From: Eretmocerus hayati
Lineage: Eukaryota > Arthropoda > Insecta > Hymenoptera > Aphelinidae
Length of the DNA: 64,000 nt
Assembly (NCBI GenBank): GCA_029851415.1
Contig: CM056744.1
Span: 61,183,672-61,247,671 of the forward strand
Reading direction: 5' to 3'
Both the position numbers and the translations under genes were made by a program. This document shows, one piece after another, positions 32,343 through 44,365 of the stretch; within the stretch, counting starts at the first letter, position 1, and the number at the start of each line of letters is the position of its first letter. The notes under the pieces were generated by a model. It worked only from the letters and a program-made list of their open reading frames with translations. It was not told the origin of the DNA and did no database searches.

Positions 32343-34035
32343 CGAATCGTCCGTAGCTGCGTCATCCACGTCTCCTGATGCGGTATATTATAATGTACAA
32401 CAGCTGTGGCCTCTCGAATGGCCTTCAAATCATATGATTTGAAGAATCATATGTTGTATAGTACAGCGCTCGCTCGGCGAGCGCGTGTTAACATGTATGT
32501 GTGCAAGATCCTTGTCAGAGCGAGAGTCTCTTTCTTCGTGATTGTCGCGTATACAATTTTTTATCGCGAACTCTCTCTCTCTCTCTCTCTCTACAATCGT
32601 TTAAACTTAAATGATTTCATCCCCTTGATTCCTCATTTTACAAAATGTCATTTTTCTACAATATTATAGCCAGAAGTGTGATAGGGTTCTACAAAAATTT
32701 CCAAATTTATCAAAAATTGTTCGAAGAAATTTGCGAAAATTATTAACAATGAATTGTTCATAACTATGTCCCTTGGTTTTGTAAATATTTGTATATGAGA
32801 TTCTATATCTCAAATTGAAAGAGAAATACGCTGCTAAATGATATTAGCAGAATGCTTTCTCACTTCGAAATGTGCTTAGACAACAGATTTCAAACATATT
32901 TTACAATTGAGATGATTTGTTTATTCTAAAAATCTTGAAGGATAGAGAATCGGCTTCGTACATTTTGTTCCTCTCGCCGATATCTATCTATTGTAAGTCA
33001 CGGTTTTTCCTCCAGTCTTATCCCTGGTCCTCCACGAATTTAACTTTCTCTGTCGTTGTCTGTGTCCGTCTGTGTGTGTGTCTGTGGAACTTCATTTTTC
33101 GTCAACGGTTTCTCCTCAGCGTTTCGACCGATCTTTCTCAAATTTATGTGAGTGGTAGAGCACCATGTGAAGATGTGCTGAAAGGATTTATAGCCCAATC
33201 TATTAAACAGTTCTCGATTAATGAGTATCGGAGAATAAAAATGTTAAAATTTTCAAGAAATTATTAGGAGTTTTTAGAATCTAGGTCTAGAAAAATTTTA
33301 TAAGGGAAGTTGAGGTGACCTAATAAAATGTTAATCTGGCCATCCTTGATCGATTGGTTAATACGGAATTACGTTAAACTGTATGGGAAAAGAAATGTAC
33401 ATGATTTTTTTTTCATTCATAGAAGATTCAAGATTTAATTGGTAGAGATAGATATGAATGAAAATTCCACATTAACCAATTGACGGAAAATGATGAAAAA
33501 ATGGTTGTTTAAGTGACCCAAAATTTGATTTGTTGATTTTGAGAAAAGATATTTGAATATAAAATAATCGATTTTTGGAAAATTTTGACATTTTTATTTT
33601 CGGATACTCATTAATCGAGAACTGTTTAATAGATTGGGCTATAAATCCTTTCAGCACATCTTTACATGGTGCTCTACCACTCACATAAATTTGAGAAAGA
33701 TCGGTCGAAACGCTGAGGAGAAACCGTTGACGAAAAATGAAGTTGCACAGACACACACACGGACGGACACAGACAACGACAGAGAAAGTTAAATTCGTGG
33801 AGGACCAGGGAGAAGCCTGGAGGAGAAACCGTGACTTACAATAGATAGATAGTGGCGAGAGGAACAAAATGTACGAAGCCGATTCGCTATGAGTGAAGAT
33901 TTTTAGAATGAAAAATTAATTTGAGTGAAAAAATTGAGCAAAAATGTCTTGTCACGAATACAACCCTTTCTCTTTGAGAAAGCAAAAAAATCTCCCAACA
34001 AGGGATTTTTTGTATGAACAATTCCCTCGAATGTT
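32343..34035 (-). mobile_element. Truncated 3' interior of a second LTR-element copy, split by a foldback
   Basis: 32343-32825 is the inverted counterpart of about 25690-26155 (GAGATTCTATATCTCA, TAACAATGAATTGTTCAT, AATCGTTTAAACTTAAAT). The match breaks at GAAAGAGAAA and resumes at 33979 with AAAAAAATCTCCCAACAAG, fading near 34035. The gap is filled by the foldback at 32826-33978. Loss of homology at 34035 marks the truncation point of this copy. Confidence 0.72.
32826..33978. mobile_element. Foldback element (~1.15 kb) inside the LTR-element copy
   Basis: The arms at about 32920-33258 and 33595-33905 are inverted copies (CTATCTATTGTAAGTCACGG, CGTTTCGACCGATCTTTCTC, GAGTGGTAGAGCACCATGT). GAGAAA occurs at both junctions and may be the target duplication. 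Frames in the arms mirror each other and are not called as genes. Confidence 0.78.
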
Positions 34036-34620
34036 GATTATAATTTATGCAATAAACTAATAAGATGAATAATATTGACCATAGTCAGGTTTTGCATTTT
34101 TTTTCCTTCGTCAAAATTGTAGATGCCCAAAAAATGAGTTGGAGAGAGGCCGATTATTTCTATCGGTCTCTCTCACAGTTTCTTCTTCGTTCTCCTGTGA
34201 CGTGGTATTTTGATTACGGGTCACACTCATTTATATTCGACGGACTCTTAGCCGAGGATGCAGGTTTCGCGCAATGGACGGCGAACGCAATTCGGGAGTT
34301 CAACAGCAACTCGGCCTCACTGCATCACTTATCGTGGATTTACCTGAAAATCGAAAAAGGGGGTAGGGAACGCACACACTCTCGAAATGATCAAATACAG
34401 ATTTTACAATAAATAATTGGCCTCTATTCTGAAACGCTGTTTCTACGCGGACGATACAAGGAATTCAACATATTAATATTTTATTCGTGACAATTAACGG
34501 CCAAGATTCAAAATAATTCAACCATTAGTAAATGTCTCTTTCTCAATAAAATGTCTCTCAAAATTCCCTGTAAAACACGAAAATTCACTTCACAATCCTG
34601 GAAATACTAAGTACAAATCA
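34036..34620. other. Spacer, no recognised gene
   Basis: AT-rich; one plus frame at 34065-34412 has no recognisable motif. Confidence 0.35.
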
Positions 34621-36660
34621 CTTCACTAACGGCCTGGGCAATTCACTATCGGCCTAGTCAATTATTCAGCGGCCTAGTCGACTTCGCTCACGATGAACTC
34701 CGAATTCAAGGAGCACGCTGCTCCGAAATTGACTCAAAATGGCCGCTCCACGCTACGAATAATTACCACGTTGGGATAATGGCCAACTGCTCCAATTTAC
34801 GGAGCACGAGCTCCGCAATTACCGAATTTTACTGGCCAAGTATTCCGCGATTACTCAGGGTGGCGATCCACCGGGGGAACGGCCTTGCTCGTCGTCGTCC
34901 GGACGACAGCAACACTGAATTTACACGCGACTCTGGTTACAATATTCGCGGCCCCCGGGAATGCTCTTTTATCCCGCACTGTTCGGCCTTAGCACGTGTT
35001 GTCCCCCAGAAGTCCGTCTCGGCTGGGACAGGGGAAGTTCACGCACGCACGAGGCTCACTTCGGCTGGGACGAGAGGATTCACTTAATAGAAAAAGAGCA
35101 ATAAACTCACCGTGTTCCTTGGCAAATGTTAGTCCAATAAATAATAACTGTCCTTCTCAAAATAATTCGTGACTCTTGTCGTCGAGTGCGGCCCTCTGGG
35201 ACTCCTGGGGGCACACGGCAATTTCACCCGGCGGTGGTCACGAGTGGAGCACAAGCACGTGCACGTAAGACAACGTCCGATCCACGAGTGGCCTAATGGC
35301 CGGCTTCTTCTTCAAGTTGAAGATCCGTCTTCTTCAACGAAGGAGACGCACTCTGATTGGCCCATAGATTTTGTCCGGAACACTGGCAACACCCTCTATC
35401 GGGGCTGCGCGGCAAAGTTTGAAGTACATCAGGGCACATTGTGGCAAGTATGCGCACGGAATTCACGGAATTGCACGGCCAAACAGCACGGAAATATATG
35501 TACGGCACTGCCTTTGGCCTCCACTCGTACCGTCTTTTATCTCACTTGCACCTATAGTAAGCATCGGCCGGCGTGGAGGCGCTGCGCAGCTCGCATTGCC
35601 TCCAGTTTCGGCCTTTCACTGCACCCGATATTCGTTACGTGGCCTTGTATACCTATATCTATTCTCGGCCTGTAGTACTATAGCTATATAGTACTTCCCA
35701 TGCATCAGTATATCTATATGGGCCTCTGCATATCCACGGCACGCTCATATGTACATAACATACTACTACAATCAGTATCTCGGCCTCACACACACATATG
35801 CATATGCGTGTGTGGTCTGCATCGCGGATTCTCACCGATGTCCGGGTCTCTGTATTTTCCCATATCGGCCTGCTCAGGTATACCCGCCCTGAGCCATGCT
35901 ACACCATCAGGTAGCGCCATCACACCGGCAGCAACAAATTGCCAGTGTGTCGTCTGCAAGACCGTGTGTCAACATCAGCTCCGTCGTCTCGTCCCCTGGT
36001 GAGCCATCCGGGCTCACCCGCGTCGGCCTGCGTGTCACCAGTTTCGGGGGTGACCGCATAAGTACCCCGGGTAATGGTGTGCGAGGGCTTATGGTGGCAA
36101 GATAACGCGTGGGTGCATGCAACCTAGGCTGCATGCACGCATAACCACAACACAAACACGAGGCAGCTGATACCGGGCTGCTGTGTATGGGACCTAGGTC
36201 CGGATGGCAACAAGTCCGGTGCGTGATTCACCACATCAGCAGTATCATCATCAGGTCATCGTCATTCGTGCTCGTCGTTCTGGTCTTCGTCACCCTGAGA
36301 AGGGCGCCCTGGCCGTAGCGTCTTTTTCATCGTCTGGTGCACGATGTGTATGCACGTCTTGATTGAGTGAATGCGGATTCAATCATCAAGACGTGCACTT
36401 TCGGTTGAGTGCCCCAAAAGTCGCATGTGATCCCTAGGGGATAATTGGTGGGTGCAACACGGGGTCTGCGGGCCCCGGTTGTTACCAACAACATCCTCTG
36501 CTCGGCCTATCTTTACGGCGATCATCCGTCCGTCGGCCCGTGAATACGGCTATACCCGCTTGCAGCCGTGTAATTCCCACTCGGAGTGCGCATCATTGAT
36601 TAAGCCCATGCGAGGGCACCGACCCCGTGTCGAACCCGGTTAGTCCACCCGGGACATAAT
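34621..36660. other. GC-rich block with recurrent CGGCCT, no recognised gene
   Basis: About 2 kb with clearly higher GC than its neighbours. CGGCCT occurs about 12 times between 34630 and 36508, the first three exactly 20 bp apart (34630, 34650, 34670). Open frames of up to 168 residues (35169-35675) have no recognisable domain. On the minus strand the block starts TGTCCCGGGTGGACTAACC near 36655, so it could be a long LTR of an unrecognised element, but no second copy is present. Confidence 0.4.
36351..36397. repeat. Hairpin TGCACGTCTTGATTGA / TCAATCATCAAGACGTGCA
   Basis: An inverted pair of 16 and 19 bases around a 12-base loop (GTGAATGCGGAT), with a three-base bulge. It has no T-run after it, so it is not a Pol III-type terminator. 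Function unknown. Confidence 0.6.
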
Positions 36661-37131
36661 GGGCATCTTGCATTTTTTTGAAGAAAGGTTTGATAAATTC
36701 GAGCAAATCGAGATAGGTAGGGTGCAATTAGAAAAAAAATCCCCAAACATTTTTTTCATCTGGCGCAAATTGTTTGAAAGTCTGATGACTTGCGCTGTGT
36801 GACGTCACTCCGACAAAGTCGTCGACTGCCGCTATTGTATGGCGTCTTACAATTTCTTTGATCCCTCCAGGAGAAGGTTTGGCAAATTCGAGCAAATTGA
36901 GACAAGTATTGTGCAATTAAAAAAGAAATCCCAAAAATTTTCTTCGTCTTGCGCAAATTGTTTGACAGTAGGATGACTTGCACCGTGTGACACATTCGTC
37001 TGACTTTCAAACAATTTGCGCAAGTTGTGAACAATTTTTGGGAATTTCTTTCCAATTGCACCTTACTCATCTCGATTTGCTCGAATTTGCCAAACCTTTT
37101 TTTTGGGGGGTCAAAAAAAATGCAAGATGCC
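36661..37131. mobile_element. Foldback element with internal repeat
   Basis: The ends GGCATCTTGCATTTTTTT and AAAAAAATGCAAGATGCC are inverted copies, followed by AAATTCGAGCAAATCGAGAT against ATCTCGATTTGCTCGAATTT. A third direct partial copy lies at 36870-36990 (GGCAAATTCGAGCAAATTG), so the element contains both inverted and direct repeats. No gene. Confidence 0.8.
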
Positions 37132-37415
37132 TATTCTCCAGAGTCGTCATCGTCGTCGCCCACCGGCCTATGGAGCGATGACTGCGGCGGTCAGCGGTGC
37201 GGATGGGGTTGCCGGCCTGCAGGAATAGTTGCAGCGGCTTCAACTCGATGTCTCGGCCGTCGTCATCGTCGCCTCGAGCAACAGCACCTCAACAAAAAAA
37301 GAAGTATTCCCCCGTGAATACTCAGCTAATAGGCTGCTGCTCGAGGCATGACGAGAGAGTCACATTTCCACCAAACCCCAAAAGGCTGTGACGATTATAT
37401 CGTCACACTACTGTA
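37132..37415. other. Short spacer, no gene
   Basis: A moderately GC-rich interval with an inverted ATCGTCAC/GTGACGAT pair near 37388-37407. Confidence 0.35.
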
Positions 37416-37416
37416 T

Positions 37417-37447
<31 letters not shown>
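37416..37447. repeat. (TA)n microsatellite
   Basis: About 14 uninterrupted TA units directly before dispersed repeat copy C. Confidence 0.95.
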
Positions 37448-37448
<1 letters not shown>

Positions 37449-37451
<3 letters not shown>

Positions 37452-37910
37452 TCGCGATGGGGCGTTCGAGGCCAGGGCAGTGGAAGCTAAAAATTATAAC
37501 ACTCGACATCTGATATAATAACTTGTGTGAATTCATTCACTTCACGTTTCACTACATTTGTTTATAGAAAAAGGCACGAGAGAAGTGAGGAGTGAATTCG
37601 CGGCGCAGAGAGATCGAATTCGCGAAGAAAATGCGATGGAGCTCACGGTACTTCAAAATCGCGAGGGTGAGCTAGGCTTACAATAATTAGCCTGCTTGGC
37701 GGTCGGTGGTCAACTGCCGGTTCGCCGAAGCGAGATCGCCGTCGAGGCCGAGAGGGACTGAGGGAGAGCGATGTTGCCCAATTTCTAAGAATTTTGAATG
37801 TGCCAATCAGCGGGCATTGGATTCACACGATTTTAAGGGGAGAAAAGTTCATTGATCTGGCTTGGCGCTTTCGTTCTCGAAAGCTCTAGAAATATATCAG
37901 AATACAACCG
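37449..37910 (-). repeat. Dispersed repeat family, copy C (inverted)
   Basis: Reverse-complement match to copies A and B: GATCGCGATGGGGCG, TCAACTGCCGGTTCGCCGAA, GAGGCCGAGAGGGACTGAGG, TGAATGTGCCAATCAGC, TTCTCGAAAGCTCTAGAAA. It extends to the GATCGCGATGGGGCGTTCGAGG part that copy A also has near 9590-9610 but copy B lacks. Confidence 0.82.
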
Positions 37911-39426
37911 ACTTTCCCGAACAGACTTGTAGGGAACGATCACTTTGCGTTGATCTGTTCCTCGTCGCTAAGTAATCTTTTCAGCGATTACTGCGTAGAG
38001 ATCACTCAAAGTGCACTCGTTGTTATAGCAAATATCACGGAAAACGCACGGGTTCTCTTATAAATGCACGCCTCGTTGCCGGATCACTGCGAAAGTATCA
38101 TGTGCTCCTTGGGCCATCCCCACATTGTTCTGAGTCTGTAGAACTCCACCTTGATTATGAATATCCCCGAAGCTCTGGGGATTCAGAGTTCTGCTTCCCC
38201 GTGCACGATTTTTACCTCGTTGCCAACGCTACCGGCTCGCTTACGAAGAGGTTATGTGCTTCGCATCACCCTCGACCAAAACTACCATTTATGAATGTCA
38301 ATTTGCCCCCTCACTACCGCCCTGGATTGCATCAGTATAAAAATCGTTTAACAACTTGCAATGAGCCATAGTGAAGGGATCTTTCGCGCGATAATCGCAC
38401 ATGCGATGAGTCCAAGGCCCGGTACGAAGGTCTTGGATTCCTTTCTAGGTAATCTCAAAGTGTACATCGCGATCATCGCGAGTTGGGAAGATACTTGGAA
38501 AATTGCACTTCAGTATCATTTCATGTACACATGATGTTCACTGGGCCGACAGACACGTGCTCAGTCGTTGCGAATTTTGCCGGGGCACGACCGGAAATTA
38601 TATTCTCGGTATGTAATATGTCTTCCAATATTTCCCATGAGCAAAATCTGAACCTGAGAAGGATGGAGGTCTATCAAACATGGGAAGACCTCCTGATACT
38701 CCAGTATGAACCAAAAAGAGGACGCGGGAACTCATTTGGCCAACATGGATGCGAGGGCCTACATAGTCAAACTGACCAAATTGTGAGATTTCTTCTTATG
38801 AGCGCAGTCCATACTCACTTGTGTCACTATCTTCGTTCTTTCCATCACTATTTTCTCGGTATGAATTCTGAAAGGGTACGATTCTGGTAATTTCTGGAGA
38901 GAACGGATCAATTTTCCATATACGATCCCCAAGGATCTTCGAGGATCCTTACTAACATGGAGGCCAGTTAACTGCGTAGTCTGCGGAAGAATCAGAACCC
39001 ATGTGGATTGATTAGTGTAAGATACTGTCGATCTCGGACATTCTAATTCGGTATAGAGAGAAAAAGTGATGGCAGAATCATCTTTATTCAGTCTGGAGTA
39101 CGATACTTTAATTTCCTTGTGAAGGATTTCGAAAAACTCGAATAATGTAGACTCACTGAGCGATGAATATTGTGAACTCATTTACTACATATCAGCAGAG
39201 AATGAGGAGGAATTGCAAGCACCGATTCTCGCCGAAGATTTGGAAGCATCGCATCAAGTCAAGGGACAACGCCCGAGCTGTCATCAAATCATCACCAAGC
39301 AGAAGAACTGCCGGTGTCGAGTCAGAGCGAGTCTCCCCAGTTCTCAGCAGCGTCACGCACCCGAGAGGAAATTCGACAAAAGTCGCGAGAAGCTATAGGT
39401 GAGCAGACCACGCGCGAGATTGAGTA
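37911..39426. other. Unassigned region
   Basis: Short frames on both strands (e.g. 38759-39181 minus, 140 residues, SSQYSSLSESTLFEFFEIL) show no recognisable domain. I cannot tell gene remnants from chance frames here. Confidence 0.3.
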
Positions 39427-40070
39427 CCAGGAGACCTTTTCTTTTTAAAATTGACTCTGTTACTTAGGAAAAAAAACTTGGACCCAATTTAAACAATTTT
39501 AGCGAATTCATTTAAACAAATTCGATCATAACTCTGATCAAGAAAAACTCCCAAAGGATGCATTTTACGGGGGAAAGTGTTTGAACTCATCTTATAGACC
39601 GTTTAGAAATCTACAAATTACCCCTCAACAAGTTTTTCTAAAAAACCAATACCTTCCGATCGATAATGGGAAAACCGTAAAAAGTTCGGAGATATTTCAT
39701 ATATTTCTTCAAATATCTCATCCCAAAATTTATTAATTGAAAAAAATTTGAGATTTTGAAGAAATTCCCAGGTTATTTCACCATATAAAATCATGCTTTT
39801 CTCCGACCTTTTCACGGTTTTTCCATTATCGATCGGAAGATATTGGTTTTTTAGAAAAACTTGTTGAGGGGTAATTTGTAGATTTCTAAACGGTCTATAA
39901 GATGAGTTCATACACTTTTTCCCGTAGAATGCATCCTTTGGGAGTTTTTCTTGATCAGAATTATGATCGAATTTGTTTAAATGAATTCGCTAAAATTGTT
40001 TATATTGGGTCCAAGTTTTTTTTCCTAAGTAACAGAGTCAATTTTGAAAAGAAAAGGTCTTCTGGTGCTC
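39427..40070. mobile_element. Foldback element (~640 bp) plus a diverged extra arm
   Basis: The left arm (from AGACCTTTTCTTTTTAAAATT) and right arm (to ATTTTGAAAAGAAAAGGTCT) are near-perfect inverted copies of about 260 bp, including GCGAATTCATTTAAACAAAT, ATAGACCGTTTAGAAATCTA and TTCCGATCGATAATGGGAAA. A diverged third arm in the left orientation lies at 40222-40500 (AGACCTTTTCTCTTCTAAATT, GATCGTTTAGAGATTTACAA). No gene. Confidence 0.85.
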
Positions 40071-40500
40071 TTTCCTAAGTTTGATCGTTTCCGAGTAATG
40101 AGAAAAGAAGATTTCGCGACTTCCAAGTCGAAGTGATGTCGGGAAGTACCGCAATGAGGGTGAGAAGTTGCAAAATTTGCTTTTTCCATTACTCAAAATC
40201 GATGAAACTAAGGCAAAAATCCTAAGAGACCTTTTCTCTTCTAAATTGACTCAATTACCCAGGATAAATAATTAGGACCCGTTATGAACAAATTAAGCAA
40301 ATTTATATAAACAAATCCGATTATAACTTTCATAAAGAATAACTCCAAAAAGATGCATTTCACGGGGTAAAAGAGTACAGATCAATCTTGTAGATCGTTT
40401 AGAGATTTACAAATCACCGATTTTTTTCCCAAAGACCGATATTTTCCGATTTATAATGAAAAAACTGAACAAAATTGGGAAAGCATGTTTTTATTGTTTA

Positions 40501-41791
40501 TTCATGCCTTTCCCCAATTTTTGAACAGGAATTCTTAACTTATCCATAATGTACTATTAGAACCGATGGTATAGCGGGGACGCAGGAGACCCTTCTCGTC
40601 TTCACATTTGCGAGTAATTGCGAGCGTGGCGTCACAAATTTAATCGACATTCCGAATCGCCAAAGATTCAAGCAGAATTTGTTTTTTCTGAACAAATTTT
40701 TGAATACGAGATTTAAAAAAAATATCGGAAATGCGTACAAGGATAACCAGCAGTAATGTTTTCAGACATCTTCATACGTAAAGTATACCTCCGAAGAATT
40801 TTATGTTTCGCACAGAATTTGGTTTAAAGTGAGAGAATTCCATTCTTCACGGTAGAAAGAGCGTGCCTGAATTTTTTCGGACCTCTATTGATATTTTGAC
40901 CCCTTATTCCCGTGACCTTACCCGGCACCTTATGGGCCGTCTGATTTGGAAGACCCCCACCATTGAGTGGTCCGACGATTGAAATCTTGTTGAGAAGCAT
41001 GAGATCTACGATACTACAAATTTCCAAGTTTTACTAAATATGACACACGATCTTATCGCATATCGATTTTCAAAATTGTGCTGACGCGTATCCCCCCACT
41101 CTGGAGCGGTCTGACGGCCATTTTTGGGCATCTCTAATCATAAACTATCATCCTCGAAATATTCAGCTTTTACAGATTATGACACATAAACCTGTCAAAA
41201 TAATCATTTTGAAAATCAATAAAAAAATAACCCCCCAAAACTAGGCCGTCTGACGCCGGATTTGGGGTCGGGAGACAGAGAACAATGTTTTAAACACTAT
41301 TCTAGATTTTACTAAATGTGACACAGAAAAGTTCACCAGCTCCCGGACTAATACTATCGCTTCGATAATGTTAAAAGAGTTCGGATTGAATGTTCACGTT
41401 CACGAAAATTCCCTACTATTGGTAGGACGAGCGTTGTGTCTCCGAAGGATAGTCGAAAGATTCATATTGAAGGATGTAACAACTTTTTTCCCCATCAAAA
41501 GGACCCCGGCATAAATCATTGGATTTTGGATTTTAGCTAATCCTGTCCATTTGATAATCGAATTATAGAGTTCAACGAGCTGAATCAAAGACTCAATGAG
41601 CGCAAGAACCGATAACGGATCATTTTTGAGTAATTTGTGATGAAATTTGCTTGGGCTTCCAAGCTAAAGTAGGGTTATGTGATGTTCACAAGATACTGTA
41701 CGCATTAGAATTCTATGTTAACCTATTCATTCCATCTTGTAAAACACGCAATATAATTGCAAAGGAGTTCATTAGTTATTTGATATTTTTC
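40501..41791. other. Unassigned AT-rich region
   Basis: No recognised coding sequence or repeat; short frames only. Confidence 0.35.
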
Positions 41792-42296
41792 ACCTCCGCT
41801 CTTCGAAGGTTTCCGTAATGAAAATAGCCCGAAATCGCTCGAGTTTGAGAGAAAGAAGCCAGAGAGATTTTCCGCAGAGGCCTAGCAGAACTGTGAAATA
41901 CCTTCCACTTGTCCCATAACGCACCAAAAGAGAGCTTCAGAAAAGCTTTTCCGGGGAGAGCTTCTCCAAAAAGAGTCATCATGTTCTAGTCAAAGATTCG
42001 CAGGCATTCAATGGATGCCGCACGCATCGATAGGGAATGCGTGCTGGGATATGTTTTCGGGAATTCAGTAAATCGATCTATCAGAGGAAACTGGTATTTT
42101 GCATGAAATGGTTGCTCAGAGGTTAGCAGAGTCTGTTGATTATGGAAAACCTATTTTAGGTCTTTCCGAGAATTTTCCTGGACAGGGCGAACCATATCAC
42201 AGCTCTGTTGGACTTGCAGACAATCCCTTCATTCGTTTTTCCAAACTCGAGCGATTTTTGACTATTCCTCAATACTATCTTAGAAGAGCGGAGGGC
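41792..42296. mobile_element. Small foldback element, diverged arms
   Basis: Inverted arms at about 41792-41970 and 42145-42296 share CTCCGCTCTTC against GAAGAGCGGAG, CGCTCGAGTTTG against CAAACTCGAGCG, and CAGAACTGTGA against TCACAGCTCTG. The two frames in the arms (41776-41982 minus, 42099-42356 plus) resemble each other because they are arm copies. Confidence 0.65.
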
Positions 42297-44342
42297 GTAC
42301 AATCTGGATTCACCCACCAACTCTTTCGCAAATATATTGCGGGTTTTACAAGATGAAAAATGGAGAAACTAACAAGGAATTCGAGTGCGTGTCGCATCTT
42401 GGGAATATGACATGACCCTATTTTCAGGAAACCACAATCCCGACTAGACTCAACATCTTTGAGCGTACCTCAGCGCATCCCCTTCCTTAAGACTAGTACT
42501 TCGAACAGAGAAATTGATTCTATCCAAGGTCAATACTTGAGCCTAGCAACTTCTGAGAACTATTCGCTGAGAGCACATCTTAGCGATTCTTGGGCTTGCT
42601 TCAAAGTGATGTAGGTTCCACTAGACATGTGATAGTCGACATTCACCAGTGATTATTCTGAATATCTCGAAGAAAGCTACAACTCTCACTGGTAAAAGTT
42701 GATTATCGTTTCATGGGAGTAACAGTCGTCACAAGTTGAACAGTTTCGTGGAAATGCCGAATTTTGAACTCAATTTGAAAAGATCGTTTCCTCCCCTTTG
42801 ACCCCAAACCTGCGAAAATATGTTTTTTGATACAAATGCTACCGATTAGAACAATAATCTGGGTGGGATATTGAATTCTCGATTTTATTCAGCCAATTTG
42901 GAAGACCATATTTTGACTTTTCGCTCAAAATGACCTCACAGGTATGGCTCGCATATGCTTCCATCTGAATTAATGTGCACCACTCTGTGTGGAATTACTC
43001 TCCAATGTACCTCTAAAGATGTGTGGAAACTTCTGGAGTCGAGCCTCGAGCTAGCTGCAAGCAGGAGGTTCTATTATATAAGTTGAAAATGAGCATTATC
43101 TCGTCTATTCGGACGCAGGTGATTGTCAGTAGGATTTCACTCATTCTAGCTTACAAATCAAATGGACGGCTACAATGGGGATACGATCATGGTTTTCCGG
43201 CTTGAATTGATCATCCAACACGGTGGAGGAGAACGATGAATAGGTTATAAAGAAGTCACATAAGAAAGTGGAAATGAACTATTGTTCTACTTTTCGAGCA
43301 CATCAAATGTCCATTTTTATCGAAATTTCATCAGCTCTTCCTTTCGAGGAATGCTCATTAGAACATTCTTCAGGAGTGCTCTATGAGTTAGATGATTCAG
43401 CAACGTCGTCGTTCGAAGAATACGCTTCAAATATTTCATCAATGCATAGATTTGATGGGAAGAGTTTTAGATACATCCGTTATATATAGCACGGATTGAT
43501 TCCAAATGCGTTCTGGTGCTTCATGGATCACAGAATGTTCCTCATTTTGATCGGCCGGATTATTCTGCAGCACAAATGGATCTGACTAAGGGAGCAATGA
43601 AGCTTCTGGAAGAGATACTCATTCCAAACAGTGTCCTTCCAGAATTCTCAATAGAGATAAAAGTGCCTGCTCATATATTCACAGTATATCTGTGGCTCAA
43701 GAAATCCATCAATCATCAATCATCAGATTGTATGTACAACACTCAATGCAGAAATTGTCGTAACAGTTATCAATCAATTCATTCATGATCAGAATTGAAG
43801 AGAAGTATAATCGCATCACAATCATTCGAAAACGGAGAAGTAAAGGTCAACAATATCATGGAATGAAATGATAACAAAGGATCCGAATTTAACACATGAT
43901 CAAAATGTGACGAATAATCCTATAGCCCAGAGGTGCTGCGGAGAGATTTGTATCATTGCTCTCTCCAATTGTGTGGCGTGTATTGGGTCTTGATTTTCCT
44001 CTTCAATTTCAATCATGAATAAATTGATCCATAACTATTCACTCTTTTACCATTGAGTGTTGTATAATCTAATGACTGATAATTTGTGAATTTGTTTGGA
44101 ACACAGATATAATGTAAATATTTATGAGCAGTCACTTCTAACTCCATGGAGAATTTTAAAAATACGCTGCTCACGATTTCCGTCTCTTTGAGGAGCTTCA
44201 TCGCTCCCTTGGCCAGGTTTACTTGAGCTGCAGAATCATTTTGATCAGAATGAGGAACATTTTGTGATTCAAGGAGCATCAGAATGCATTTGGAATTAAT
44301 CCTTGCAATATACTGCGGATCATAGCGTGAGAGACATATGGT

Positions 44343-44365
44343 GTGCTCGCGCTACGCGCGAGCAC
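44343..44365. repeat. Perfect 10-bp GC hairpin at insertion boundary
   Basis: GTGCTCGCGC-TAC-GCGCGAGCAC is a perfect inverted repeat 17 bp inside the left junction of the 7.5-kb insertion in the foldback arm. Confidence 0.8.

Noticed and set aside
32917..33867. Two similar ~115-130-residue frames on opposite strands
   Set aside because: They are the same sequence in the two inverted arms of a foldback element, not a duplicated gene.
35169..35675. 168-residue plus-strand frame in the GC-rich block
   Set aside because: No domain, overlapping open frames on both strands, and high GC, which lowers stop frequency. Likely chance.
36610..36660. GGGTTCGACACGGGG on the minus strand, resembling a tRNA B box
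   Set aside because: No A box or cloverleaf pairing can be found around it.
38759..39181. 140-residue minus-strand frame
   Set aside because: Open and starting with ATG, but no recognisable domain, no repeat partner and overlapping plus-strand frames. Left unannotated as a gene.
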